Below, piece after piece: positions 9,517-16,493 of a stretch of DNA of 56,110 nt. The stretch's first letter is position 1. Every line of letters starts with the position of its first letter. A program made the position numbers and the translations under genes. The notes below the pieces were generated by a model, which worked only from the letters and a program-made list of their open reading frames with translations, searched no databases and was not told where the DNA came from. Source of the stretch: Curvibacter sp. (lineage in GTDB: Bacteria > Pseudomonadota > Gammaproteobacteria > Burkholderiales > Burkholderiaceae_C); assembly GCA_019233055.1 (NCBI GenBank), contig JAFAMV010000172.1, positions 1 through 56,110 on the forward strand, in the 5' to 3' direction.

Positions 9517-9914
9517 GCGCAACGCACCACGCCCCGGCGGCCCACGGCCACCACCACGACGACCACCACGGCCACGACGAAGGCCACCACAGCACCCTCA
9601 AGGGCTATGCCACCGGCTTCGTGCTGTCGGTGCTGCTGACCGCGATCCCGTTTGCCCTGGTGATGGGCAAGGCCTTCGCCAGCTCCAGCACCACGGCCGC
9701 CGTGGTGCTGGCCTTCGCGGCGGTGCAGATCGTGGTCCACATGGTCTACTTCCTGCACATGAACACCAAGTCCGAAGGCGGCTGGAACATGCTGGCCCTG
9801 ATCTTCACCTTCATGCTGGTGGTGATCACCCTCAGCGGCTCCCTGTGGGTGATGTACCACCTCAACCACAACATGATGCCCACCCCCGCGCACGAGATGC
9901 GCGACATGCCCTGA
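9513..9914 (+). CDS. cyoD: Cytochrome bo-type ubiquinol oxidase subunit IV, His-rich N-terminus
   Basis: A 133-residue subunit IV with three transmembrane helices (about 31-50, 57-78 and 87-110), including the family segment VQIVVHMVYFLHMN. The start at 9513 overlaps the cyoC stop (ATGA). Unusually, the first 27 residues hold 11 histidines, interspersed with Asp and Glu (HGHHHDDHHGHDEGHH), a stretch that could bind metal ions. E. coli CyoD begins SHSTDHSG and has no comparable cluster. Subunit IV assists assembly of CuB and subunit I, so a copper- or other metal-buffering tail would fit, but this is inference. Confidence 0.93.
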   Translation: MSATHHAPAAHGHHHDDHHGHDEGHHSTLKGYATGFVLSVLLTAIPFALVMGKAFASSSTTAAVVLAFAAVQIVVHMVYFLHMNTKSEGGWNMLALIFTFMLVVITLSGSLWVMYHLNHNMMPTPAHEMRDMP

Positions 9915-9938
9915 CCCTGACCCCTGCCCGGTCCGCAC

Positions 9939-10757
9939 TTGGCCCCAACCGCCCCGCCCAGGCCGCGCCGCTCCTTGCTGCGCAAGGCGCTGCTCGTCCT
10001 GTGCCTGCTGGCCTGCGCCGGCTTCGCCGCACTGGGACACTGGCAGGTGGAGCGGCGGCGCTGGAAGCTCGACCTCATCGAGCGGGTGGACCAGCGCGTG
10101 CGGGCGCCCGCCGTCGAAGCCCCCGGCCCGGCGCAATGGCCGCAGATCGGCGCGCAGGCCGACGAATACCGCCATGTGCGCCTGCGCGGCCGCTTTCTGC
10201 CCGGCCATGACAGCTGGGTGCTGGCCTCCACCGAGCTGGGGCGCGGCTACTGGCTCATCAGCCCCCTGCAGGGCGAGGACGGCCGCATCACCCTGGTCAA
10301 CCGAGGCTTCGTCAGCGGGCGGACCGCCCCGGAGACCGCCCCCGCCGAACAGGAGCTCACCGGCCTGCTGCGCCTGAGCGAGCCCGGCGGCTCGCTGCTG
10401 CAGCACAACGACCCGGCCGCCGGGCGCTGGTATTCGCGCGATGTCCAGGCCATCGCGCAGGCCCAGCACCTGGGCGTGGTGGCCCCGTATTTCGTCGATG
10501 CCGATGCCGACGGCGGCACCGGCTCGGGCGGCGGTGCACAATCGCAGTCCGATCCGCAGCAGGGTCCGGTCGGCGGACTGACCGTGGTGAGCTTCCACAA
10601 CAGCCACCTGGTCTATGCCATCACCTGGTTCGCCCTGGCCCTGATGAGCCTGGGCGCCGCCTGGCTGCTGATGCGCGAAGACAGGCATCCCGATCGCCCG
10701 GCCGGGCCCCTGCGCGCGAGCGAAGGAGACCCCGACCATGGCCCCACCAGCCCCTGA
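9939..10757 (+). CDS. SURF1 family oxidase assembly protein
   Basis: A 272-residue membrane protein with one helix near residues 15-32 and another near 226-246, bracketing a periplasmic domain. SURF1 signatures are visible: ALGHWQVERRRWKLDLI after helix 1, YRHVRLRGRF, GYWLISPL, LVNRGFV, and NSHLVYAITWFALA in helix 2. SURF1 inserts haem into subunit I of haem-copper oxidases, best known for aa3-type enzymes. The start is TTG at 9939; no ATG or GTG is available between the preceding in-frame stop and the first helix, and no strong ribosome site is seen. It is 24 bp from cyoD and overlaps regB by 20 nt. Confidence 0.85.
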   Translation: MAPTAPPRPRRSLLRKALLVLCLLACAGFAALGHWQVERRRWKLDLIERVDQRVRAPAVEAPGPAQWPQIGAQADEYRHVRLRGRFLPGHDSWVLASTELGRGYWLISPLQGEDGRITLVNRGFVSGRTAPETAPAEQELTGLLRLSEPGGSLLQHNDPAAGRWYSRDVQAIAQAQHLGVVAPYFVDADADGGTGSGGGAQSQSDPQQGPVGGLTVVSFHNSHLVYAITWFALALMSLGAAWLLMREDRHPDRPAGPLRASEGDPDHGPTSP

Positions 10758-12072
10758 ACCCGATGCCCGTGCCCCTGCAGGCCGGCCCGCGCCGCCCCGT
10801 TTCGAGACCCTGTTCGGCCACCGCAACATGCTGCAGCTGATCCAGCTGCGCTGGCTGGCGGTGCTGGGGCAGATCATCACCATCGCCGGTGTCACGCTGG
10901 GCCTGGGCATCGAGCTGCCCCTGCCGCAGATGAGTGGCGTGCTGGCCTGCCTGGTCGCCTTCAACATCGCCAGCCAGCTGCGCTGGCATGAGCAGCCCGA
11001 GGTGTCCAGCCTCGAGATCTTCGTCGCCCTGCTGGTCGACGTGGCCGCGCTGACGGCCCAGCTCTACCTCAGCGGCGGGGTCACCAACCCCTTCGTCTTC
11101 CTCTACCTGCTGCAGGTGATCCTCGGTGCGGTGCTGCTGAAGAGCGAATGGACCTGGATCCTGGTCAGCGTCACCGGCGCTTGTTTTGCGGCGCTGGCCC
11201 TGCTCTCGCCCCCTCTGCCGCTGCCGCTGGACCACGGCCACGGGCTGGGCAGCCTCTACATCCAGGGCATGCTGATCAGCTTCGCCCTCAACGCGGCGCT
11301 GCTGGTGATCTTCATCACCCGCATCAACCAGAATCTGCGCGAACGCGACGCCCGGCTGGCCGATCTGCGCCAGCGCGCCGTCGAAGAGGAGCACATCGTG
11401 CGCATGGGCCTGCTGGCCTCGGGCGCCGCCCACGAACTGGGCACGCCGCTGTCGACCCTGTCGGTGATCCTGGGTGACTGGCGCCACATGCCCGAGTTCA
11501 GCCGCAACCCGGTCCTGCTGCAGGAGATCAGCGAAATGCAGACCCAGCTGCAGCGCTGCAAGAGCATCGTCAGCGGCATCCTGCTGTCGGCCGGCGAGAC
11601 CCGTGGCGAATCGTCCGAGCGCACCACACTGGGCGGGTTCATCGACGAACTGCTGACGCAATGGGGCCGCACCCGCCCCACCCAGGGATTCAGCCACGAC
11701 GAGGCCTTCGACCCCGAGCTGCCAGTGGTCTCCGACTCGGCCCTGCACCAGACCCTGTGCCACCTGCTGGACAACGCCCTGGAGGCCTCGCCGCAGGCCC
11801 AGCACCTGAGCACGCGGGTCGAGGACGGCTGGCTCAGGCTCAGCGTCAGCGACCAGGGGCCGGGCTTCAGCGAGGCCATGCTGGCCCAGTTCGGCAAACC
11901 CTATCAATCCACCAAGGGCCGCCCTGGCGGTGGTCTGGGCCTGTTCCTGGCCAGCAATGTGGCGCGCACCCTGGGCGGGAGCCTCAGTGCCCGCAACCGC
12001 AGCGAGGGCGGGGCGATCGTCACCCTCACCCTGCCGCTGGCCGCCATTAAACTCGAAGCCGAACCCGGATGA
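10738..12072 (+). CDS. regB: RegB/PrrB-family redox sensor histidine kinase
   Basis: A 444-residue membrane kinase with about six helices in residues 30-195. It carries the RegB quinone-site motif GGVTNPF (113-119), the H-box with phospho-acceptor His232 in ASGAAHELGTPLS, and Cys274 in the helix after it (LQRCKSIV), at the place of the redox-active cysteine of Rhodobacter RegB. The N-box (LLDNALEAS) and glycine boxes (DQGPGF, GGGLGLFLA) complete an active ATPase domain. RegB senses the quinone pool and controls respiratory genes through RegA. Its position directly behind the quinol oxidase operon fits that role. The stop overlaps the regA start (ATGA). Confidence 0.92.
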   Translation: MAPPAPEPDARAPAGRPAPPRFETLFGHRNMLQLIQLRWLAVLGQIITIAGVTLGLGIELPLPQMSGVLACLVAFNIASQLRWHEQPEVSSLEIFVALLVDVAALTAQLYLSGGVTNPFVFLYLLQVILGAVLLKSEWTWILVSVTGACFAALALLSPPLPLPLDHGHGLGSLYIQGMLISFALNAALLVIFITRINQNLRERDARLADLRQRAVEEEHIVRMGLLASGAAHELGTPLSTLSVILGDWRHMPEFSRNPVLLQEISEMQTQLQRCKSIVSGILLSAGETRGESSERTTLGGFIDELLTQWGRTRPTQGFSHDEAFDPELPVVSDSALHQTLCHLLDNALEASPQAQHLSTRVEDGWLRLSVSDQGPGFSEAMLAQFGKPYQSTKGRPGGGLGLFLASNVARTLGGSLSARNRSEGGAIVTLTLPLAAIKLEAEPG

Positions 12073-12632
12073 CGCTAGCCCCCGTGGACGCCACTGAAAC
12101 CGAACGCCTGCTGCTGATCGTCGAGGACGACGAAGCCTTTGCCCGCACGCTGGGCCGCTCCTTCGAGCGGCGCGGCTACCGCGTGCGGCTGGCGGCCAGC
12201 CTCGAAGAGGCCTCGGCCCGGTTGCAGGAAGGGCCGGCGCCGGCGTATGCGGTGGTCGACCTCAAGCTGCAGGGCGACGCCTCGGGCCTGGCCTGCGTGC
12301 AGATGCTGCACCAGCACCACCCCGGCATGCTGATCGTGGTGCTCACCGGCTTTGCCAGCATCGCCACCGCCGTCGAGGCGATCAAGCTCGGCGCCTGCCA
12401 CTACCTGGCCAAGCCCTCGAACACCGACGACATCGAGGCCGCCTTCGACCATGTGGCCGGCAGCACCGAGATCGAACTCACGAACCGGGCCACCTCGATC
12501 AAGACCCTCGAATGGGAACGCATCCACGAGATCCTGGCCGAGACCGGCTTCAACATCTCCGAGACGGCGCGGCGCCTGGGCATGCACCGGCGCACCCTGG
12601 CCCGCAAGCTCGAAAAGCAGCGGGTGAAATAA
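12069..12632 (+). CDS. regA: RegA/PrrA-family response regulator
   Basis: A 187-residue two-domain regulator. The receiver has the acidic pocket Glu19-Asp20-Asp21, phospho-acceptor Asp64 in AVVDLKL, and Lys115 in YLAKPSN. The C-terminal Fis-type helix-turn-helix (NISETARRLGMHRRTLARKL, about 159-178) is nearly identical to the one conserved throughout the RegA/PrrA/ActR family. The protein activates or represses redox-responsive genes such as terminal oxidases. It is translationally coupled to regB and ends the rightward cyo-surf1-reg transcript; the next gene is convergent after 14 bp, with no clear terminator seen. Confidence 0.95.
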   Translation: MTLAPVDATETERLLLIVEDDEAFARTLGRSFERRGYRVRLAASLEEASARLQEGPAPAYAVVDLKLQGDASGLACVQMLHQHHPGMLIVVLTGFASIATAVEAIKLGACHYLAKPSNTDDIEAAFDHVAGSTEIELTNRATSIKTLEWERIHEILAETGFNISETARRLGMHRRTLARKLEKQRVK

Positions 12633-12646
12633 GAGCCGGTTCAGCT

Positions 12647-13258
12647 TCAGCGCCGCATCAGTTGCAGCGCCAGCTCGTGCGACAGCCGGGGGTGCGGCAC
12701 CCGCTCATAGGGCGGGCGCGGCCAGACCCAGTCGGACTCCGGGAACAGCACCCGCATCGCATTGATGTCGCAGTGGTAGGGCGGCCCCTCGATCAATCCC
12801 TGCTCGCTGGCAGCCGGCCTCAGCATCTGCATGAACATGACCCACAACACCCCCTGCGGCCGCAACCACCCGTGCAACTGGCGCGCATAGGCCAGCCAAT
12901 GCCCGGGGTGCAGGGCGCACAGGCAGGTCTGCTCATAGATGGCGTCGAAGGGCTGGGTCGGCCGGTATTGCAGGACATCGGCCTGCACCACCTCGGCGGC
13001 CACGCCGCGCTCATGGCACAGGCTGCGGGCGATGTCGACGGCCGCCTGGGTGTAGTCGATGCCGGTGACCTCGAAGCCGCGCGCGCCCAGCTCGGCCACC
13101 TCCCAGCCCCGGCCACAGCCGGGCACCGCGATGCGGCAGGGCTGCAGCGCCCCCTGGTCCAGCCAGGCGATCAGGCGGGGACTGGGGCCACCCCGGTCCC
13201 AGCCGGTCTGCTGCGTCTCGAAACGTTCCTGCCAGAACGCGCTGTCGGGCCCTGCCAT
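12647..13258 (-). CDS. SAM-dependent methyltransferase, thiopurine methyltransferase (TPMT) family
   Basis: A 203-residue class I methyltransferase. FWQERFETQQTGWDRGGPSP near the N-terminus and VPGCGRGWEVAELGARGFEVTGID (motif I and the acidic end of strand 2) are characteristic of the TPMT-like family, as is the EQTCLCALHP segment. The family methylates thiols or halides in bacteria; several members also act on selenium or tellurium compounds, so the substrate is open. The ATG at 13258 follows an AAGGAGA ribosome site with 7-nt spacing. It is a single gene, convergent with regA and divergent from the DUF3563 gene. Confidence 0.85.
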   Translation of the reverse strand: MAGPDSAFWQERFETQQTGWDRGGPSPRLIAWLDQGALQPCRIAVPGCGRGWEVAELGARGFEVTGIDYTQAAVDIARSLCHERGVAAEVVQADVLQYRPTQPFDAIYEQTCLCALHPGHWLAYARQLHGWLRPQGVLWVMFMQMLRPAASEQGLIEGPPYHCDINAMRVLFPESDWVWPRPPYERVPHPRLSHELALQLMRR

Positions 13259-13350
13259 CGTGGTCTCCTTGGGAGGTCTGGGGACGACGATTCTGGCATG
13301 CCGCAGCGGCCATTCGCCCTTCTCTCATCAGGCCATCCGGGACCGGAGAT

Positions 13351-13380
13351 TTGCAATCCTAGGGTTTACCCTAGTAAAAT
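13351..13380 (+). promoter_or_regulatory. Sigma70-like promoter with 16-bp palindrome in its spacer
   Basis: A -35 candidate TTGCAA (13351-13356) and a -10 candidate TAAAAT (13375-13380) are separated by exactly 18 bp. The spacer contains the perfect inverted repeat CTAGGGT-TT-ACCCTAG (13359-13374). The DUF3563 start codon is 30 bp downstream of the -10 element. A dimeric repressor or activator binding between the two promoter elements would control this transcript; the protein is not identifiable. Confidence 0.6.
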
Positions 13381-13409
13381 ACGCTCCGTTTTGTAAGAAA
13401 GGACTCACC

Positions 13410-13595
13410 ATGTCCACCCTGATCGCAGCCCTTATCCAGGCGCTCTGGCCCTCCTTCAAGTCCCAGCAGGACATCGACGAGGAATACCTCGCCCAGTCGA
13501 GCGACCTCTACGACCTCGAACGCCGCATGCGCGAAATCGAGCAGCGCAGCCGCGCCGGCCAGACGGCCCAGGCTTTCGGCCTCGGAGAGCGCTGA
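13410..13595 (+). CDS. DUF3563 family small protein
   Basis: A 61-residue protein, MSTLIAALIQALWPSFKSQQ followed by the acidic DIDEEYLAQSSDLYDLERRMREIEQR core. The core, with EYLAQSxDLYDLERRMRxIE, is the recognisable DUF3563 signature found mainly in Burkholderiales. Function is unknown; the N-terminal amphipathic helix and the charged predicted coiled second half could suit membrane or protein contact. The ATG at 13410 is set by an AAAGGA ribosome site and a clean promoter upstream. Its stop overlaps the next small gene by one base (TGATG). Confidence 0.8.
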   Translation: MSTLIAALIQALWPSFKSQQDIDEEYLAQSSDLYDLERRMREIEQRSRAGQTAQAFGLGER

Positions 13596-13825
13596 TGGAC
13601 GCCCGCGCCACCCCCTTGCTCGACAGCTGGGCCCGCGCCGCCCAGGCGGCCGGCCGCAGCTTCAACGATGCCCTGGGCCTGCCCTTCGATGTGGCGCGTG
13701 AGGAATATTCGAAGGCGGTGCGGGCCGGCCTGGCGCCGCGTTCGATGCTGGCCTCGCGCGATTTCTCGCGCGCCATCGATGCCCTGGAACGCATGAGCCT
13801 GGGCCCCTTCGCCCGCCGCGTCTGA
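13595..13825 (+). CDS. Hypothetical small protein coupled to DUF3563
   Basis: A 76-residue protein of unknown function. It is predicted mostly helical, with the sequence LLDSWARAAQAAGRSFNDAL followed by a basic middle and a conserved-looking ASRDFSRAIDALERMSLGP end. No known domain is recognised. The start overlaps the DUF3563 stop (TGATG), so the two are very likely co-expressed and coding. It ends 8 bp before the convergent MBL-fold gene. Confidence 0.6.
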   Translation: MDARATPLLDSWARAAQAAGRSFNDALGLPFDVAREEYSKAVRAGLAPRSMLASRDFSRAIDALERMSLGPFARRV

Positions 13826-13833
13826 GCCCCTGC

Positions 13834-14916
13834 TCAGCGGGCGGAGGCATCGGCCGCAGCGGTCAGCCCGTACCAGTGACAGCCCTCGCGCAGTTCGCGC
13901 CACACCTCGCCGCGTGCGATGAGGTGGTTGAGGCAGGCCAGCGTCTCGCCGGTCGCCATGCCCAGCAGCGCCACATCGGTCTCGCGGATCGGGCGCGCGA
14001 ACAGGGCACTGAACAGATCGATCACCCGGCGCGGCTCGGACAGCGCCTGGCGCAGGCGCTCGAAGGCGCTCTGCTGGCCCTGCGCGAGCCGGTCCAGGCG
14101 CTGGTGCAGGCCCCGGAACGGCTCGTTGTGTGACGGCAGCACCAGGACCGTATCCGGCACCTCGCGCTTGAGGCGCTCGATCGAGGCCAGCCATTCGCTC
14201 ATCGGATCGGCATCGGGCTCGGTGGGATAGACCGACACATTCGACGAGATGCGCGGCAGCACCTGGTCGCCCGAGATCAGCACATCGAGCTCGGCGCAGT
14301 ACAGGCAGGCGTGCTCGGGCGAATGGCCACGCCCCACCAGGACGCGCCAGCGGTGCGCCCCGATCTGCAGCTCCTCGCCGTCGCGGATGCGCCGGAAGCT
14401 CTCGGGCAGCGCGTGGATGTGCTTGCCGAAATTGCCGAAACGCAGCCGGTAGTTCTCGATCGCGGCCTCGGACCAGCCGGCCTGGCGGTAGAACTCGATG
14501 GCCTCGGGCGGTGCCTCGCGGCCGGTGTCGGAGACCATCACCCGGCAGTTCAGGTACTCCAGCCGGGTCATCCACATGCGGATGCCGAACTTGCGCGTCA
14601 GCCAGCCGGCCATGCCCACATGGTCGGGGTGCATGTGGGTGACGAACACCCGCGTCAGGCTGCGCTGGTCGGGTGCGTGCGCAAACAGCTCGCGCCAGAC
14701 CTGGGCGTTCTCGTCGGTGCGCGTGCCGGTGTCCACCAGGGCCCAGCCGGCGCCGTCATCGAGCACCCAGAGGTTGATGTGGTCCAGCGCATAGGGCAGG
14801 GGCATGCGGATCCAGTGCACCCCCGGCACCACCTCGAGCGTCGTGCCGCGTGCGGGCGGCGCTTCGAAGGGGTAGATCAGGGATGCCTTGGGCGCGTCTT
14901 CGGTCACTCCATCCAT
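13834..14916 (-). CDS. MBL-fold metallo-hydrolase
   Basis: A 360-residue metallo-beta-lactamase-fold hydrolase. The zinc motif THMHPDHVG (His-x-His-x-Asp-His) is at about 93-101, followed by GRGHSPEHACLY (third metal histidine), ISGDQVLP (bridging Asp) and LPSHNEPF (last histidine). About 100 C-terminal residues form an added helical region ending in NHLIARGEV, resembling the C-terminal domain of LACTB2-like and related proteins. The substrate is not apparent. The next minus-strand gene upstream (HD-GYP) ends 75 bp away, so they may be co-transcribed. Confidence 0.85.
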   Translation of the reverse strand: MDGVTEDAPKASLIYPFEAPPARGTTLEVVPGVHWIRMPLPYALDHINLWVLDDGAGWALVDTGTRTDENAQVWRELFAHAPDQRSLTRVFVTHMHPDHVGMAGWLTRKFGIRMWMTRLEYLNCRVMVSDTGREAPPEAIEFYRQAGWSEAAIENYRLRFGNFGKHIHALPESFRRIRDGEELQIGAHRWRVLVGRGHSPEHACLYCAELDVLISGDQVLPRISSNVSVYPTEPDADPMSEWLASIERLKREVPDTVLVLPSHNEPFRGLHQRLDRLAQGQQSAFERLRQALSEPRRVIDLFSALFARPIRETDVALLGMATGETLACLNHLIARGEVWRELREGCHWYGLTAAADASAR

Positions 14917-14991
14917 GGGAAAACAGGCTCCGGTTCAGGGTTTTGACCCTGGAGGTTACGACATCCGACGAAACGATGGCGACAGACGGCC

Positions 14992-16233
14992 TCAAACCCC
15001 TGGCATGTCGGCGACTCCGGTCGCCAGCGCCCACAGGGAAGGCAGGGCCGCATCCAGCTCGACGACCACATGGCCGTCCAGCCGCCCGCCGGCCACATGC
15101 TCGTGCACGATGGCCATCACCTCGGCGCTGGACAAGCCCGGGCGGTAAGGCCGGTTCTGCACCAGGGCCTGGAACACGTCGGCCACCGCCACGATGCGCG
15201 CCTCGATCGACAGGCCTTCGCCCAGATGGTAGGGGTAGCCCGAGCCGTCGACCCGCTCATGGTGCTGCGCGGCCCACAGCGCCACCTCTTCCAGCCCATG
15301 GATGGTGCGCAGGATGGTGTAGGTGTCGAAGCTGTGCCGCTTCATCACCGCGTACTCCTCCGGCGTCAGGCGGCCCGGCTTCTCGAGCAGTTCATCAGGC
15401 ACGCGCAGCTTGCCCAGGTCGTGCAGCAGCCCCGCGAGCTCCAGCATCTCGCAGCGCCGCTCCGACAGGCCCAGGCGCTGGCCCAGGGCCCGCGACACGC
15501 GGGCCACCCCTTCGGAATGCTCGCGGGTGAAGGGGCTCTTGGCATCGACGATGACCGAGAAGATGCGCACCAGGCTGCGCAGTTCTTCGAACGGCACCTC
15601 GCGGACCCGGTCATGGGCGATCCAGTCGCCGGCATAGCTGCGCACCTGATCGCTCTCGAGGCTGAACCAGAAGGCCTCGCTGCCCGACGCCTGCAGAAAG
15701 GCGTCCACCAGCTCGGGGCAGAACCAGTCGCCGCGCCGGTCGGCGATCGCGCGCCGGGTCTCCTCGCGCCCATAGAGGATGTTGGACTGGTCCTTGAGCG
15801 CCCCCAGCGTCAGGATGTCGCAGCGGTCCACCAGGTAGATGCAGTTGGCGGCCAGCCTGACCTCCTCGGAAAGCGCCAGCCCCTGCAGCTCGCGCCAATG
15901 GGTGTGGTGGTGCAGCACGATGTCGGCCAGAGGCGCCAGCGGCGGGCAGCTGCGCAGCAGGGCCGCACCGACACGGCAGTGCTCGCCCTCGCCCTCCCAT
16001 TCGAACTGGGTCAGGCGCCGGTGGATGTAGGTGCGCGACACCCCGCAGTCGTGCAGCATGCCGGCCTGGTAGAGCCGGTCGAGCCGCTCGGCCGGCCAGC
16101 CCAACACCCGCGCGCATTCGACCGCCATGAAGGCGACCCGCTTGCCATGGTGGATGTGGGTGACGCCGACCAGATCGAGGGCATCGGACAGCGAATAGAT
16201 GACATCACGCAGATTGACCTGGAAGGTGGACAT
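14992..16233 (-). CDS. HD-GYP domain protein with an additional N-terminal HD domain
   Basis: A 413-residue soluble signalling protein. The C-terminal half is a full HD-GYP domain: His271-Asp272 in LLHDLGKL and HHERVDGSGYP at 324-334. These are the residues of active c-di-GMP phosphodiesterases. The N-terminal half has a second HD-like domain with His61-Asp62 in MLHDCGVS and a histidine-rich VLHHHTHW at 106-113, but no GYP motif. No transmembrane segment or receiver domain is seen. The start at 16233 (MSTFQVNLRD) is preferred; an in-frame upstream extension passes through a tandem duplication and looks non-coding. Confidence 0.85.
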   Translation of the reverse strand: MSTFQVNLRDVIYSLSDALDLVGVTHIHHGKRVAFMAVECARVLGWPAERLDRLYQAGMLHDCGVSRTYIHRRLTQFEWEGEGEHCRVGAALLRSCPPLAPLADIVLHHHTHWRELQGLALSEEVRLAANCIYLVDRCDILTLGALKDQSNILYGREETRRAIADRRGDWFCPELVDAFLQASGSEAFWFSLESDQVRSYAGDWIAHDRVREVPFEELRSLVRIFSVIVDAKSPFTREHSEGVARVSRALGQRLGLSERRCEMLELAGLLHDLGKLRVPDELLEKPGRLTPEEYAVMKRHSFDTYTILRTIHGLEEVALWAAQHHERVDGSGYPYHLGEGLSIEARIVAVADVFQALVQNRPYRPGLSSAEVMAIVHEHVAGGRLDGHVVVELDAALPSLWALATGVADMPGV

Positions 16234-16356
16234 GGGGCGGCAGCAGAAAAAGACGGGCGCTCCATCCTCGACCGCTGCGGGACGGGTTGTCAATCGGATT
16301 GGGTCAAGCTCTCGCGTCACAGCCTCGATTGGAAGCGGCTCCCGGTCTCCCTCGCT

Positions 16357-16412
16357 TCGTGTTGGAGCACCATCGGCAGGATTCTCGTGTTGGAGCACCA
16401 TCGGCAGGATTC
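16357..16412. repeat. Perfect tandem duplication of 28 bp
   Basis: Two adjacent identical 28-bp units, 16357-16384 and 16385-16412, each starting TCGTGTTGGAGCACCATCGG. They lie in the 260-bp region between the divergent HD-GYP and serine hydrolase genes, about 124 bp upstream of the HD-GYP start. A unit length not divisible by three supports a non-coding location. The rest of this intergenic region shows no further feature I can support. Confidence 0.95.
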
Positions 16413-16493
16413 GCGAGCAGCGTCTTAAGCCAATCCAAAGCTCGTACCCGGACAATGCCCCCCGACATCCCAAGCTGATGCGGAGGAAGGCCG

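Noticed and set aside
13359..13374. Palindrome CTAGGGT-TT-ACCCTAG read as a terminator for the methyltransferase or another gene
   Set aside because: No T-run on either strand, a 2-nt loop too tight for a hairpin, and it fits exactly within a promoter spacer.
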